Assembly: GCF_004295585.1 (NCBI RefSeq)
Contig: NZ_AP019400.1
Coordinates: forward strand, 5,735,501-5,799,500
Source of the DNA: Cohnella abietis
GTDB taxonomy: Bacteria > Bacillota > Bacilli > Paenibacillales > Paenibacillaceae
Length of the DNA: 64,000 bases
Direction of reading: 5' to 3'
The notes under the pieces were generated by a model. The model was given only the letters and a program-made list of their open reading frames with translations, had not been told where the DNA came from and ran no database searches. Of the stretch, positions 1 to 7,899 are shown piece after piece (positions within the stretch are counted from its first letter, which is position 1; the number at the start of each line of letters is the position of its first letter). A program made the translations under genes and the position numbers.

Positions 1-600
1 AATTCCCATCGCCTTCTGTGCATCATTGGTACCATGCGTGAAAGCTTGGAATGCAGCTGTAAGCACTTGCCCAGAGCGAAACACTTTATTGACTTGATGA
101 GGACTAGAGTTCGCAAAAATACGCTTAAGTATGAACATGATACAGAAGCCCACCACAAATGCAATTATAGGGGATAGAATGAGCCATTTAATAATGGTCG
201 TAAAGCCCGAATAATTAATGCCAGCCCAGCCTTCAGATGCTATAGCCGCTCCTGCGAGGGCTCCAATAATCGCATGTGAGGAGGACGAAGGAATTCCGTA
301 CGCCCAAGTTATTAAATTCCAAAGAATAGCTGCGATAAGAGTCGCAATTACGACTGTAAGACCATGCTCGAGCTTGAAAGGATCTGTTATTTTACCGCCA
401 ATTGTTTTGGCTACCCCCGTAAACATGAGGGCACCGACCAGGTTCATTACGGAAGCCAGAATGATAGCCCGGCGCGGAGTAAGAGCGCGCGTTGAAACAG
501 ATGTCGCGATAGCATTAGCCGTATCGTGAAATCCGTTAATAAAATCAAATCCAAGCGCCAATATTACGATAATGACAACTAACCACATTGTGTAATCCAT
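1..600 (-). CDS. pit: Inorganic phosphate transporter, PiT family (partial)
   Basis: Reading the minus strand from the ATG at 598-600 gives a hydrophobic protein starting MDYTMWLVVIIVILALGFDF and continuing into the PiT signature FINGFHDTANAIATSVSTRA. Later comes a second signature-like stretch, AFTHGTNDAQKAMGI, at the window edge. PiT proteins are low-affinity metal-phosphate/proton symporters in the membrane and carry two such inverted repeats. About 200 residues are visible; the C-terminal part lies outside the window. A GGGGACGG stretch lies upstream of the ATG. It follows the DUF47 gene by 30 bases, the usual operon partner of PiT permeases, which supports the call. The extensive open frame on the opposite strand is a shadow. 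Confidence 0.93.
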   Translation of the reverse strand, partial: MDYTMWLVVIIVILALGFDFINGFHDTANAIATSVSTRALTPRRAIILASVMNLVGALMFTGVAKTIGGKITDPFKLEHGLTVVIATLIAAILWNLITWAYGIPSSSSHAIIGALAGAAIASEGWAGINYSGFTTIIKWLILSPIIAFVVGFCIMFILKRIFANSSPHQVNKVFRSGQVLTAAFQAFTHGTNDAQKAMGI

Positions 601-630
601 TATATTCTATTCCGTCCCCGTTTGCGCTGA

Positions 631-1245
631 TCAAGAATTGCGCATGATTATGGATTGTAGTGTATTGGCGACATCCTCACATGAATCGGTCGTTTCTTCC
701 AAGCGTTCATATATTTCTTTATGTTTAATGAGCTCGATCGGATCCTTCACATTCTGGAATAAATGCTTAATTCCTTGGCGCATTAAGTCGTCTGCTTCAT
801 TTTCCAGCTCGTTTATTTTGACGCAATGCGGCTGGATAGCAAGGAGCTTCTTCTGCGCGAGCAAATAGATAGCTGTCTTGATTTCCTGTGCGCTACGTCG
901 TAAGCAATCGCTGAATTTGCGAATGAATGGATCGGATTTCGTAATCTGATACATCTCAAATCGCGATGCACATGCTTCAATGCCATCCAACACATCATCC
1001 AGCTTTTTGATAAGCTCCATAATATCTTCCCGCTCAATTGGCGTAATAAACGTCTTATTGAGCTCTGTCAGAATAATATGAGTGCACTTATCTCCTTTAT
1101 GTTCGAACTCCTTCATTTCCTTGGCAAATGCTGAAACATCAGGTAAATCCTCATTGACGGCAACTGTAAAGCGCTCTACCGTTTCAAAGATGATATCAGC
1201 CATTTCCTCCAACGTCTTAAAAAAAATGTCTTTTTTACGAAACAC
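631..1245 (-). CDS. DUF47 / PhoU-like phosphate transport accessory protein
   Basis: The protein reads VFRKKDIFFKTLEEMADI at the N-terminus and is about 204 residues, mostly helical and charged, with an internal ELIKKLDDVLDGIEACASR segment typical of the DUF47 (TIGR00153) family, PhoU-like helical bundles encoded with PiT transporters. The frame stays open further upstream, but I place the start at the GTG at 1243-1245: an AAGAAGGG ribosome site lies about 7 bases before it and the protein then has the family's usual length. The upstream extension would read through the phosphate-regulator-like repeat. It probably modulates activity or stability of the downstream Pit permease. Confidence 0.9.
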   Translation of the reverse strand: MFRKKDIFFKTLEEMADIIFETVERFTVAVNEDLPDVSAFAKEMKEFEHKGDKCTHIILTELNKTFITPIEREDIMELIKKLDDVLDGIEACASRFEMYQITKSDPFIRKFSDCLRRSAQEIKTAIYLLAQKKLLAIQPHCVKINELENEADDLMRQGIKHLFQNVKDPIELIKHKEIYERLEETTDSCEDVANTLQSIIMRNS

Positions 1246-1281
1246 GGATAGCCCTTCTTTCCCATGTATGTAGCCGTTCAC

Positions 1282-1319
1282 CTTACAATGCGTTAACACT
1301 AGTTTACACTGCGTTAACT
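1282..1319 (+). promoter_or_regulatory. PhoP box-like direct repeats upstream of the DUF47-pit operon
   Basis: Four hexamers lie on the plus strand at 1282 (CTTACA), 1293 (TTAACA), 1303 (TTTACA) and 1314 (TTAACT), with starts 11, 10 and 11 bases apart. This matches the Bacillus PhoP consensus TT(A/T/C)A(C/T)A repeated about once per helical turn. A -10-like GATAAT lies on the minus strand at 1327-1332, so the boxes fall between it and the DUF47 start, on the non-coding strand. That placement suggests repression of the low-affinity Pit system when phosphate is scarce, which is inference. Confidence 0.6.
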
Positions 1320-1439
1320 TATTTATATTATCACAGGGTGGACTGGCTTTGTATAGGTTCCCCACATTACATGTGACACTTTTTTTAAGTTTCACCTATA
1401 AGTCCTATTTGTACTCATCTTAATTCGTTTTAAAATCGG

Positions 1440-2339
1440 TCACAAACCCGCTATTTGATCACATTTTACAGTTATTCTCTCCAATTGCTTGGCAATATTT
1501 TTCAGCTGATATTCAAGAGCAATAAAATTTAATAAAGCTTTTAGCATAACTTTATTAGGCTGCTCCTCCTCATATAACTCCCGAAGCAGCGTCACAGCAT
1601 CATTAAGCTCACGTTTTCGAAAATTCGTTATCGGAAGCTCTGTAATCGTAGTGCTTAGACTCTCAAGCAAATTACTACGAAGCTCCACTAGTGATATCAT
1701 TTGGTCTTCCTTATCACATGAATGGTGCACATTCATTATCGCGTCATGTAATATCGGATTAGGTTTTTTCAGTGCCATGCTAGCCGCCATATCCTCCATT
1801 CGATCGACAATAAATTCAGCAACCTCGCGATAATGCAACGGCTTATTATCATATACAATAAAAAATATAAATTCACGGACAATCCCCTTATACATAAAGG
1901 CCAAATCCCAAATATTCGGATGAACTTCCTCGTCAAGATATTCTAATAGCCCCATTTTGCAATAAGACATCAGATTCGCTTGCGAATGCATTAGAAATTG
2001 AGTAATTTTCTCCGTTGCAGGTGATATTTCTTTAAGCTCCCGCATAATAAATTTGTTTTGGAGAAAAAATTCAAAGTGAAATTCCGTTTCCCTAATGAAC
2101 GCTTCCCTTGTATTAAGTGACTTATCCGACCTAATCTTATCAACAGCATCCCGCAAAGCCTGCTGCTGACCAGCGTGAAGCTCAATAATTAAATCTTCCT
2201 TTGACCGAAAAAATTTGTATAGTGAGCCTTTAGCGATGCCGCAATCATCAGCAATGTCTTGTATTGAGGTTGCTGCATACCCTTTTTCCGAGAAATATCG
2301 CATGGCTGAATCCATAATCGTCTGTTTTGTAATACTCAA
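1440..2339 (-). CDS. TetR/AcrR family transcriptional regulator
   Basis: The N-terminus (MSITKQTIMDSAMRYFSEKG, then TSIQDIADDCGIAKGSLYKFF) is a standard TetR helix-turn-helix at about residues 5-50. The protein is 299 residues, longer than the usual 190-220, with an extended helical C-terminal half that probably binds a ligand. The start codon is TTG at 2337-2339, preceded by AGAAGGTGG at good spacing. The gene is divergent from a drug exporter, and the shared 150-base gap holds a palindromic operator candidate, so it most likely represses the exporter and itself until an inducer binds. The inducer cannot be predicted. Confidence 0.92.
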   Translation of the reverse strand: MSITKQTIMDSAMRYFSEKGYAATSIQDIADDCGIAKGSLYKFFRSKEDLIIELHAGQQQALRDAVDKIRSDKSLNTREAFIRETEFHFEFFLQNKFIMRELKEISPATEKITQFLMHSQANLMSYCKMGLLEYLDEEVHPNIWDLAFMYKGIVREFIFFIVYDNKPLHYREVAEFIVDRMEDMAASMALKKPNPILHDAIMNVHHSCDKEDQMISLVELRSNLLESLSTTITELPITNFRKRELNDAVTLLRELYEEEQPNKVMLKALLNFIALEYQLKNIAKQLERITVKCDQIAGL

Positions 2340-2398
2340 TAGTATCCACCTTCTCTAAAATGAATTGACTTTCAAACAAAAAGAAGTAAAATGAAGAC

Positions 2399-2439
2399 TT
2401 GTTGGTGACTAATTAGTTTTTTATAAAAACGGTTAGTCA
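2399..2439 (+). promoter_or_regulatory. Promoter with TetR operator candidate for the exporter
   Basis: A sigma-A-like promoter TTGTTG (2399-2404), 17-base spacer, TATAAA (2422-2427) faces the exporter. The spacer contains a perfect 10-base palindrome ACTAATTAGT (2408-2417). A 7-base inverted repeat TGACTAA (2406-2412) / TTAGTCA (2433-2439) brackets the -10. A TetR dimer bound here would block polymerase. That the neighbouring TetR protein is the binder is inferred from position. Confidence 0.6.
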
Positions 2440-2492
2440 AGCTTAAAACTTACACGGCTTTACGTCAAGTTAACTAGAAAGGAACAACCCCT

Positions 2493-3998
2493 ATGACCGC
2501 AAAGCAAGCAGCTACTACCGCACCATCATCTGAAGAGTTTTCCATCAAAAAGATCATTGCACCTCTTCTCGCCGTCATTATCGGAATGATTATGGTTATT
2601 CTCGACAGCACAGTCGTCAATGTCGCCATTCCTAATCTGCAGCAGTCCTTTGGCTCTTCGCTAAAAGCGATACAATGGACGATCACTGGTTATACACTCG
2701 CCCTGGCCGCTGTTATCCCTCTAGCCGGGTGGATGACTGACAGATTTGGTGCTAAAAGGATATTCCTTATTACTATCGCTTTATTCACGATCGGCTCGGT
2801 GTTATGTGCCGTTGCCCAAACAGCTGACCAGCTCGTTCTATTTCGGGTTATTCAAGGACTCGGCGGCGGAATGGTATCCCCCATTGGGATGGCGATGATC
2901 TTCAAGCTAGCTCCTCCCGACAAAAGGGGAGCCGTTATGGGGATGCTCGGTATTCCGATGCTTCTCGCCCCAGCCACTGGACCTATCCTATCTGGTTGGA
3001 TAATCGGCTTCGCTACCTGGCATTGGATTTTCCTTATTAATTTACCTATCGGTATCGCTGCATTAATCGTCGGCAGCAAATATTTGCCTAATATCGAACG
3101 AAACAAAACACCTGCACTAGATATTATTGGAATGATCCTAGCTCCTATTGCGTTCTCTATGCTGGCATACGGTGTAAGCGAAGGGGGAGCGGATTGGTCT
3201 TCTAACCGAACACTGACAGGCTTAATCGTGGGTGGCGTTGCTCTAATCGCATTTATTATCGTTGAGCTACGTCAGAAGCAACCTCTGCTAGAGCTAAGAG
3301 TATTCGGCTCGTCCGATTTCACTCGTGGCGTTATTCTAACTTGGTTTTCCCAAATTGCTCTGATGGGTTCAATCCTTATGGTGCCCTTGTACTTGCAGAA
3401 CGTGCTCGGTTTTACAGCATTGAAAAGCGGATTAACTACGCTGCCTATGGCACTTACCTCCGTTGTTTTCATGCCACTTGGGGGTCGATTGTTCGACAAG
3501 GTTGGAGCTCGTCCGCTCGCCTTTGTCGGATTAGGCATCATTTCCGGTGCTCTCTTCATACTTTCCCAGATCGATATGGAGACGACCAGAGCAATGATCA
3601 TGTTTCCTCTAGGCATGATGGGTGCAGGAATGGGATTATCGATGATGGCGCTAAATACCCATGTTTTGAACTCCGCACCACGCAGACTCGTTAGCCGGGT
3701 AACTCCACTAACTACTGCGAGCCAACAAGTCATTATGTCATTCGCCATTGCTGGCTTAACAGGCTATCTGACTTCTAGGATAACAAAGCATATTACAGAA
3801 ATGGGTGGAGACCCGATGGTTATGAGGGATTCTCCTGCTGTTACCGCTGCTTTTGGAGACATCTTCTTCGTAACAGCTTGTATTGCCGCTGTGGGCGTCG
3901 TATTAAGCCTTATTCTACGTAAGCCGCGGAAAAAACCAGAAGATGATCTATTGGAAACGGAAGGTAAGCCTGATGCATCCATGATGATGGGGCACTAA
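2493..3998 (+). CDS. MFS multidrug exporter, DHA2 (EmrB/QacA) family
   Basis: This 501-residue protein has about 14 hydrophobic segments, the DHA2 layout. Motif D1 is present in TM1 as LDSTVVNVAIPNLQQ and motif A between TM2 and TM3 as GWMTDRFGAKR. The motif C region has GIPMLLAPATGPILSGW, typical of drug:proton antiporters. The start ATG has AGAAAGGA about 10 bases upstream. Divergent from the TetR regulator, so probably induced by a toxic compound. Terminated by the hairpin at 4014-4076. The substrate cannot be read from sequence. Confidence 0.93.
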   Translation: MTAKQAATTAPSSEEFSIKKIIAPLLAVIIGMIMVILDSTVVNVAIPNLQQSFGSSLKAIQWTITGYTLALAAVIPLAGWMTDRFGAKRIFLITIALFTIGSVLCAVAQTADQLVLFRVIQGLGGGMVSPIGMAMIFKLAPPDKRGAVMGMLGIPMLLAPATGPILSGWIIGFATWHWIFLINLPIGIAALIVGSKYLPNIERNKTPALDIIGMILAPIAFSMLAYGVSEGGADWSSNRTLTGLIVGGVALIAFIIVELRQKQPLLELRVFGSSDFTRGVILTWFSQIALMGSILMVPLYLQNVLGFTALKSGLTTLPMALTSVVFMPLGGRLFDKVGARPLAFVGLGIISGALFILSQIDMETTRAMIMFPLGMMGAGMGLSMMALNTHVLNSAPRRLVSRVTPLTTASQQVIMSFAIAGLTGYLTSRITKHITEMGGDPMVMRDSPAVTAAFGDIFFVTACIAAVGVVLSLILRKPRKKPEDDLLETEGKPDASMMMGH

Positions 3999-4013
3999 GG
4001 TACGAGTAAAGCA

Positions 4014-4076
4014 ACAACAAAGGGGGCGCACCAGCCACGTTAGCGTGGTTCTTGTGGCCCCCTTTGTTGTCTTTTT
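4014..4076. terminator. Intrinsic terminator between convergent genes
   Basis: A 14-bp perfect stem pairs 4014-4027 (ACAACAAAGGGGGC) with 4057-4070; an inner hairpin CCACGTTAGCGTGG fills the loop, and TTTTT follows on the plus side. It ends the exporter transcript and overlaps the stop of the convergent DUF3048 gene, so it may serve both strands. Confidence 0.85.
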
Positions 4077-5145
4077 ACTGATATGTAAGATGCTTATCCA
4101 TCGGGGACGAATTAGACACCACGTGATAGTAAGTAACTCCCGGCAGGAAAGGCAGCTCCTCCCCATCCTTCTTCAGGCGGATAACGTCACCCTTTTTACG
4201 CTCCCATGTACAAATGATCGCTTTACCGTTCTGCATGAGAACCGCATTACCGCCGCTATCCAAGTTCACCTCAAGCCTTCCTACCTTATCGTAGGTAACA
4301 TGCTTGGTGGAGAGCACGACTAAGTTCGTTGCCGTTAGCTGCTGATCATTGTTCTTATCAATATGTGGTTTGCCGTTAATGAATCTGGAATAAAGCTCTG
4401 TAGTGCTATCGTAAGTGTAGGATACCTTATAATCCGAAAGCATGAATTTAATTTCAACCTGGGTTGCTGGTGCTGCAGTTATTAATGCTGACGGTGCTTT
4501 ATTAAAGGTAAGCAAAGGCACTGATACGATATCCTTGTATTTGCGCTTAGCAGCGCCTGCAGTTAATTTCTCTAGAGTAGAATATACGTTATGCGGTGCC
4601 TTACGGGACTTATCTCGGTAAAAGTAAGCGCCTGCATTATTAATCTCGTCTAAACTTTCCTTGTGCTGATCCTGAAGGATTGCAAGTGCATCGTTACTTG
4701 CTCCTACATGAACGAGAACTCCGTTGTAGAATTCACCTACTTGAATAAAATAAGGACGGATGCTGCGGATAGGTCCTATTGGATCTGTAAATTCCTTGCT
4801 TTGGAATATAGCTACTAGCCGCGTAATTCCTCCTTCAGCCATTAACTCCCATACAGTATCCGCTTGTGTGAGTCCCGATTGCGGCCGAGCTGGGGCAAGG
4901 TTATTGATCATGACAGCGAAGGGTCTGTTCGTCACTTCCCTCTCAACAGGCAAGCCTGTCAGCGGAGCAAGAAAGCTAGCAACAGGTATTGTTTCTGTTT
5001 CGCTTGGAGTTTCAGAGGCGCTCGCCGTTGGCAATACAGTTTCAGTCGGCTGCGTCACAGTCTCCTTAGATCCACCGCATGCGGTTAAACCTACGAGCGC
5101 GGCCGCAAGAGTAAGCTGCATCGCGATTCGTAATCGTTGCGTCAT
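4075..5145 (-). CDS. DUF3048 (YerB-like) lipoprotein
   Basis: The protein starts MTQRLRIAMQLTLAAALVGL followed by the lipobox LTAC, so it should be a lipid-anchored extracytoplasmic protein. A Thr/Glu/Pro-rich linker leads to the DUF3048 domain (PLTGLPVEREVTNRPFAVMI, later GPIRSIRPYF and VLVHVGAS) and a C-terminal part ending DGEELPFLPGVTYYHVV, as in B. subtilis YerB. The molecular role is unsettled. Of two nearby ATGs, I chose 5145 because GAAGGGAG lies 7 bases before it; the ATG at 5151 would abut the ribosome site. The length, about 356 residues, fits the family. Confidence 0.9.
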   Translation of the reverse strand: MTQRLRIAMQLTLAAALVGLTACGGSKETVTQPTETVLPTASASETPSETETIPVASFLAPLTGLPVEREVTNRPFAVMINNLAPARPQSGLTQADTVWELMAEGGITRLVAIFQSKEFTDPIGPIRSIRPYFIQVGEFYNGVLVHVGASNDALAILQDQHKESLDEINNAGAYFYRDKSRKAPHNVYSTLEKLTAGAAKRKYKDIVSVPLLTFNKAPSALITAAPATQVEIKFMLSDYKVSYTYDSTTELYSRFINGKPHIDKNNDQQLTATNLVVLSTKHVTYDKVGRLEVNLDSGGNAVLMQNGKAIICTWERKKGDVIRLKKDGEELPFLPGVTYYHVVSNSSPMDKHLTYQ

Positions 5146-5349
5146 GCTCATTCTCCCTTCGCAAGTACGTACTCTTCCATTAAACCATACTCGTACCTTA
5201 GGTAAAAGGACTGGATTTCCTTTTTCCGACAACTGTAGTGAAATTGCCCCTCGCCTGATGTTTAAAAACAAAAACCGCGAACATTAGCTGTAGTAGCTTC
5301 GCCGCGGTATCGCTATTGATTGCTATAGGGTAGACAGCGTCATTATTCG

Positions 5350-6171
5350 CTACGATTTAACGATCCAGAACGAGCCTCCGCCTGAGAATGGCAAACCCTG
5401 TCGTTCCAGAATATCCACTATCGGCTTCACGATTTGCTTCAGACCAGAGTCTTGGGAGACGAAATAGCTAGGAAAGGTTATTTTGTACGATGGCCCTTGA
5501 GCTAATAGATAGGCAGCTAGCAGATATTGCTCATTATAGAATCGGTGAGACCATGATGCGGGGTAATCCTCAGGCAAGAATATATCGTGAAAATGGACTC
5601 TAACTCCCGGCTTTAAGCGAGGCAGTATTTCTAGAAATACAATATTGGCATCTGAGTTCTGGAATACATAGTGACTGCTATCAACGAACAGAATGTCTCC
5701 TGACTCGAGCTCCTCGAACAACCGAATATCGGTATCCTCTAGTGGCTGCCGAATAACCTTGTCGCATAAATCATCAATCTCATCCCTTGGAAAAGGGTCA
5801 ATCGAGACAATAGCCGTTTGCAATCCATGGTCTACAACTGCTCGTCTAGCGAATTTGGTGGAAAATCCAGAGCCGATCTCATAGTATCGAGCCGGATTGC
5901 CATTGGCCATATAGCCGTATAATGCAACTGCATCTAATCCACTAAACCAGCTATTGTTCCAGGACGGCTGCTCTGGGCTATCCGGGTCGGGATGAACTCC
6001 AATGCTTGCAAATTCCTTCTCAAATTGGAGAAAGGAGCGTAATTCCACCTCGTAGTCTAGCCGGTTACTGTTAATAATGTCGTATAGAAAGCTGTGCGGC
6101 GGTTGATCGCCACCGAATCTCGGTTTAGGCACAATCGGAAATTGGATATAGATTGGATACAGCGAGCTCAT
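5350..6171 (-). CDS. Class I SAM-dependent methyltransferase-like protein
   Basis: About 273 residues with a Rossmann methyltransferase core: a glycine-rich motif I, YYEIGSGFSTKFARRAV, an acidic strand SIDPFPRDEI, and DILFVDSSHYVFQNSD followed by LKPGVRVHFHDIFLPEDYP. The layout resembles Methyltransf_24 proteins, often encoded near glycan or cell-surface genes, but the substrate is unknown. The ATG at 6171 has GAGAGGAG 8 bases upstream; an earlier GTG at 6189 lacks a usable site. It is followed closely upstream by the hydrolase gene on the same strand. Confidence 0.82.
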   Translation of the reverse strand: MSSLYPIYIQFPIVPKPRFGGDQPPHSFLYDIINSNRLDYEVELRSFLQFEKEFASIGVHPDPDSPEQPSWNNSWFSGLDAVALYGYMANGNPARYYEIGSGFSTKFARRAVVDHGLQTAIVSIDPFPRDEIDDLCDKVIRQPLEDTDIRLFEELESGDILFVDSSHYVFQNSDANIVFLEILPRLKPGVRVHFHDIFLPEDYPASWSHRFYNEQYLLAAYLLAQGPSYKITFPSYFVSQDSGLKQIVKPIVDILERQGLPFSGGGSFWIVKS

Positions 6172-6237
6172 CCTATCGACTCCTCTCACCTCATAACCGT
6201 ATTCAGCTCCCCTTTATTTTGCAACGTATACACGCCC

Positions 6238-7062
6238 TTAAATACTCCAATGCTGCCAATCCTGCTGACGCTTCTCGTGAGTTCCCAACCAATCTACTGT
6301 CGATTGATACAGCTCAAACTTGTGTGCACCTTGGGTATAGGTATGGTCCGCTTGAAAAATAATGTTCTTATCGCAGCGACCCTCGCCCCTTAGCCAGAAC
6401 GTTTTCTCTAGCAAAAAGCTGTAATCTGTTGGAATCGTGTCGTCGGAGGTTCCATGTGCGATGAACACATCTCCGTTGAACTGAGGTGCTTCCTGAAACG
6501 GTTGATGCTGCTGCAGCGACTCGAAAAATTCTGGCTTCAATCGGTAGCCGTGGTAATCTGCATAACCCTTCTTGACCGATTCATCGTATACACCGCGTCC
6601 TACAATCTTTAATATATCGTTGAACGGATGGGCTACCGGCGACCAAAGCGCCAATGATTTTACACGACGATCCTTCGTTCCCGTCAACAACGCCACTGCA
6701 CCACCCAAGCTATGTCCTAGCAAGGTTACTCGTAGCGGATCTACGCAATCTAGGCTTAGTCCATAATCTAACACTGAACGAGTCTGAGCAATCATCGAAT
6801 CCAGTCCGTGCTCTCCATAGACCCCACTGCTTTCTCCGCATCCTGCAAAATCAAAACGCAGAACAAGGAACCCCTTGTTAGCCAATTCCCTGCTTGCCAG
6901 CAGAAACAGTCTATCTACCCCGATCCGACTACCTACGAATCCGTGGCAAATAATAACCAAGGGCATTTTTTTGTCCGTTTCCTTGCTTTCATTGGAAGGA
7001 TAATGAATGGTCGCTGCCAGAGAAATATTAATGTCATGTTGTATTGTGAATGGTCTTTCCAT
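6238..7062 (-). CDS. Alpha/beta hydrolase (S33-like esterase/acylaminopeptidase fold)
   Basis: The 274-residue protein has the hydrolase elements in order: oxyanion segment VIICHGFVGSRIGVDRLF, strand VLRFDFAGCGESSG, nucleophile elbow GHSLGGAVALL (Ser about residue 117), acid segment HGTSDDTIPTDYS and catalytic His in FQADHTYTQGAHKFE. No signal peptide, so probably cytoplasmic. The ATG at 7062 is preceded by GAGGG at 8 bases. The family includes lipases, esterases and peptidases; the substrate cannot be assigned. Confidence 0.9.
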   Translation of the reverse strand: MERPFTIQHDINISLAATIHYPSNESKETDKKMPLVIICHGFVGSRIGVDRLFLLASRELANKGFLVLRFDFAGCGESSGVYGEHGLDSMIAQTRSVLDYGLSLDCVDPLRVTLLGHSLGGAVALLTGTKDRRVKSLALWSPVAHPFNDILKIVGRGVYDESVKKGYADYHGYRLKPEFFESLQQHQPFQEAPQFNGDVFIAHGTSDDTIPTDYSFLLEKTFWLRGEGRCDKNIIFQADHTYTQGAHKFELYQSTVDWLGTHEKRQQDWQHWSI

Positions 7063-7099
7063 CTGAAATCCCTCATTTCATTTAATTCCGATGTTAATA

Positions 7100-7395
7100 C
7101 TATGAATTAAACATTAACACCGTCATGCTCTTATGTCAACAGCCAAATGCAGCACATTTTTGTGTCAAATAGCAGGAATACATACGGTGCTTAGAGCGTA
7201 TGCGATACAGTGTGTACAGTCGCGATTGAGGCTCTATGCGGGTTGCTGGCTTGCCAGGTGGGCTGGATGACCTCTTAATTAGATAGTTCTTTCAGTGGCT
7301 TTTGGCACACTTTCATTTGCTCTCTTAACCAATTAGGCTTTTTAGTGGCTTGCAGCACACCGATACTCGGTACCCACCAAAAGTTCCTCTCAATA
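7100..7395. other. Gene-free gap with two diverged ~50-bp repeats
   Basis: No coding region is visible. From about 7277 two imperfect copies of a segment beginning AATTAG (7277 and 7331) and carrying TTTTAGTGGCTTGCAGCACA and GATACTCGG resemble the 49-bp repeat at 36.9 kb. The 52-bp array starts directly after. Confidence 0.5.
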
Positions 7396-7899
7396 CTACG
7401 TCGGTAATAAGAATTAGTCGCAGATTCAGCTTAATTACTCCTCAAGACCACTGCTGCGGTGAGAGTTAGTCGGGGCTGCGGCTTAATTTCTGCTCAAGAC
7501 CACTTCTGCGGTGGTGAGAGTTAGTCGGCGTTGCAGCTTAATTACTCCTCAAGTCCACCTCGACAGTGAGAGTTAGTCGGCGACGCGGCTTAATTACTAC
7601 TCAAGATCACTCCGGCGGTGAGAGTTAGTCGCGGCTGCGGCTTAATTACTCCTCAAGACCACTCCGGCGGCGAGAGTTAGTCGGTGCTGCGGCTTATTTA
7701 CTACTCAAGACCACGTCGGCGGTGAGAGTTAGTTGGTGCTGCGGCTTAATTACTCCTAAAGACCACTCCGGCGGTGAGAGTTAGTCGGGGCTGCGGCTTA
7801 ATTACTCCTAAAGACCACTCCGGCGGTGAGAGTTAGTCGGGGCTGCGGCTTAATTTCTGCTCAAGACCACTTCTGCGGTGAGAGTTAGTCGGTGACGCG
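7395..7899. repeat. 52-bp tandem repeat array, left part (array A)
   Basis: Ten copies of a 52-bp unit, recognisable by GAGAGTTAGTCGG then CTGCGGCTTAATTACT and CAAGACCACTCCGGCGGT. TTAG of the unit occurs at 7414, 7466, 7521, then every 52 bases to 7885 (one copy has 3 extra bases). The last copy is cut at 7899 by the IS element and resumes in register at 9474. The 52-base period is not a multiple of three and no long frame runs through it, so it is not coding. No unique spacers, so not CRISPR. Confidence 0.95.

Noticed and set aside
1246..1395. 50-residue extension of the DUF47 protein
   Set aside because: It would translate through the PhoP-box-like repeats and the -10 candidate; the GTG at 1245 has a proper ribosome site.
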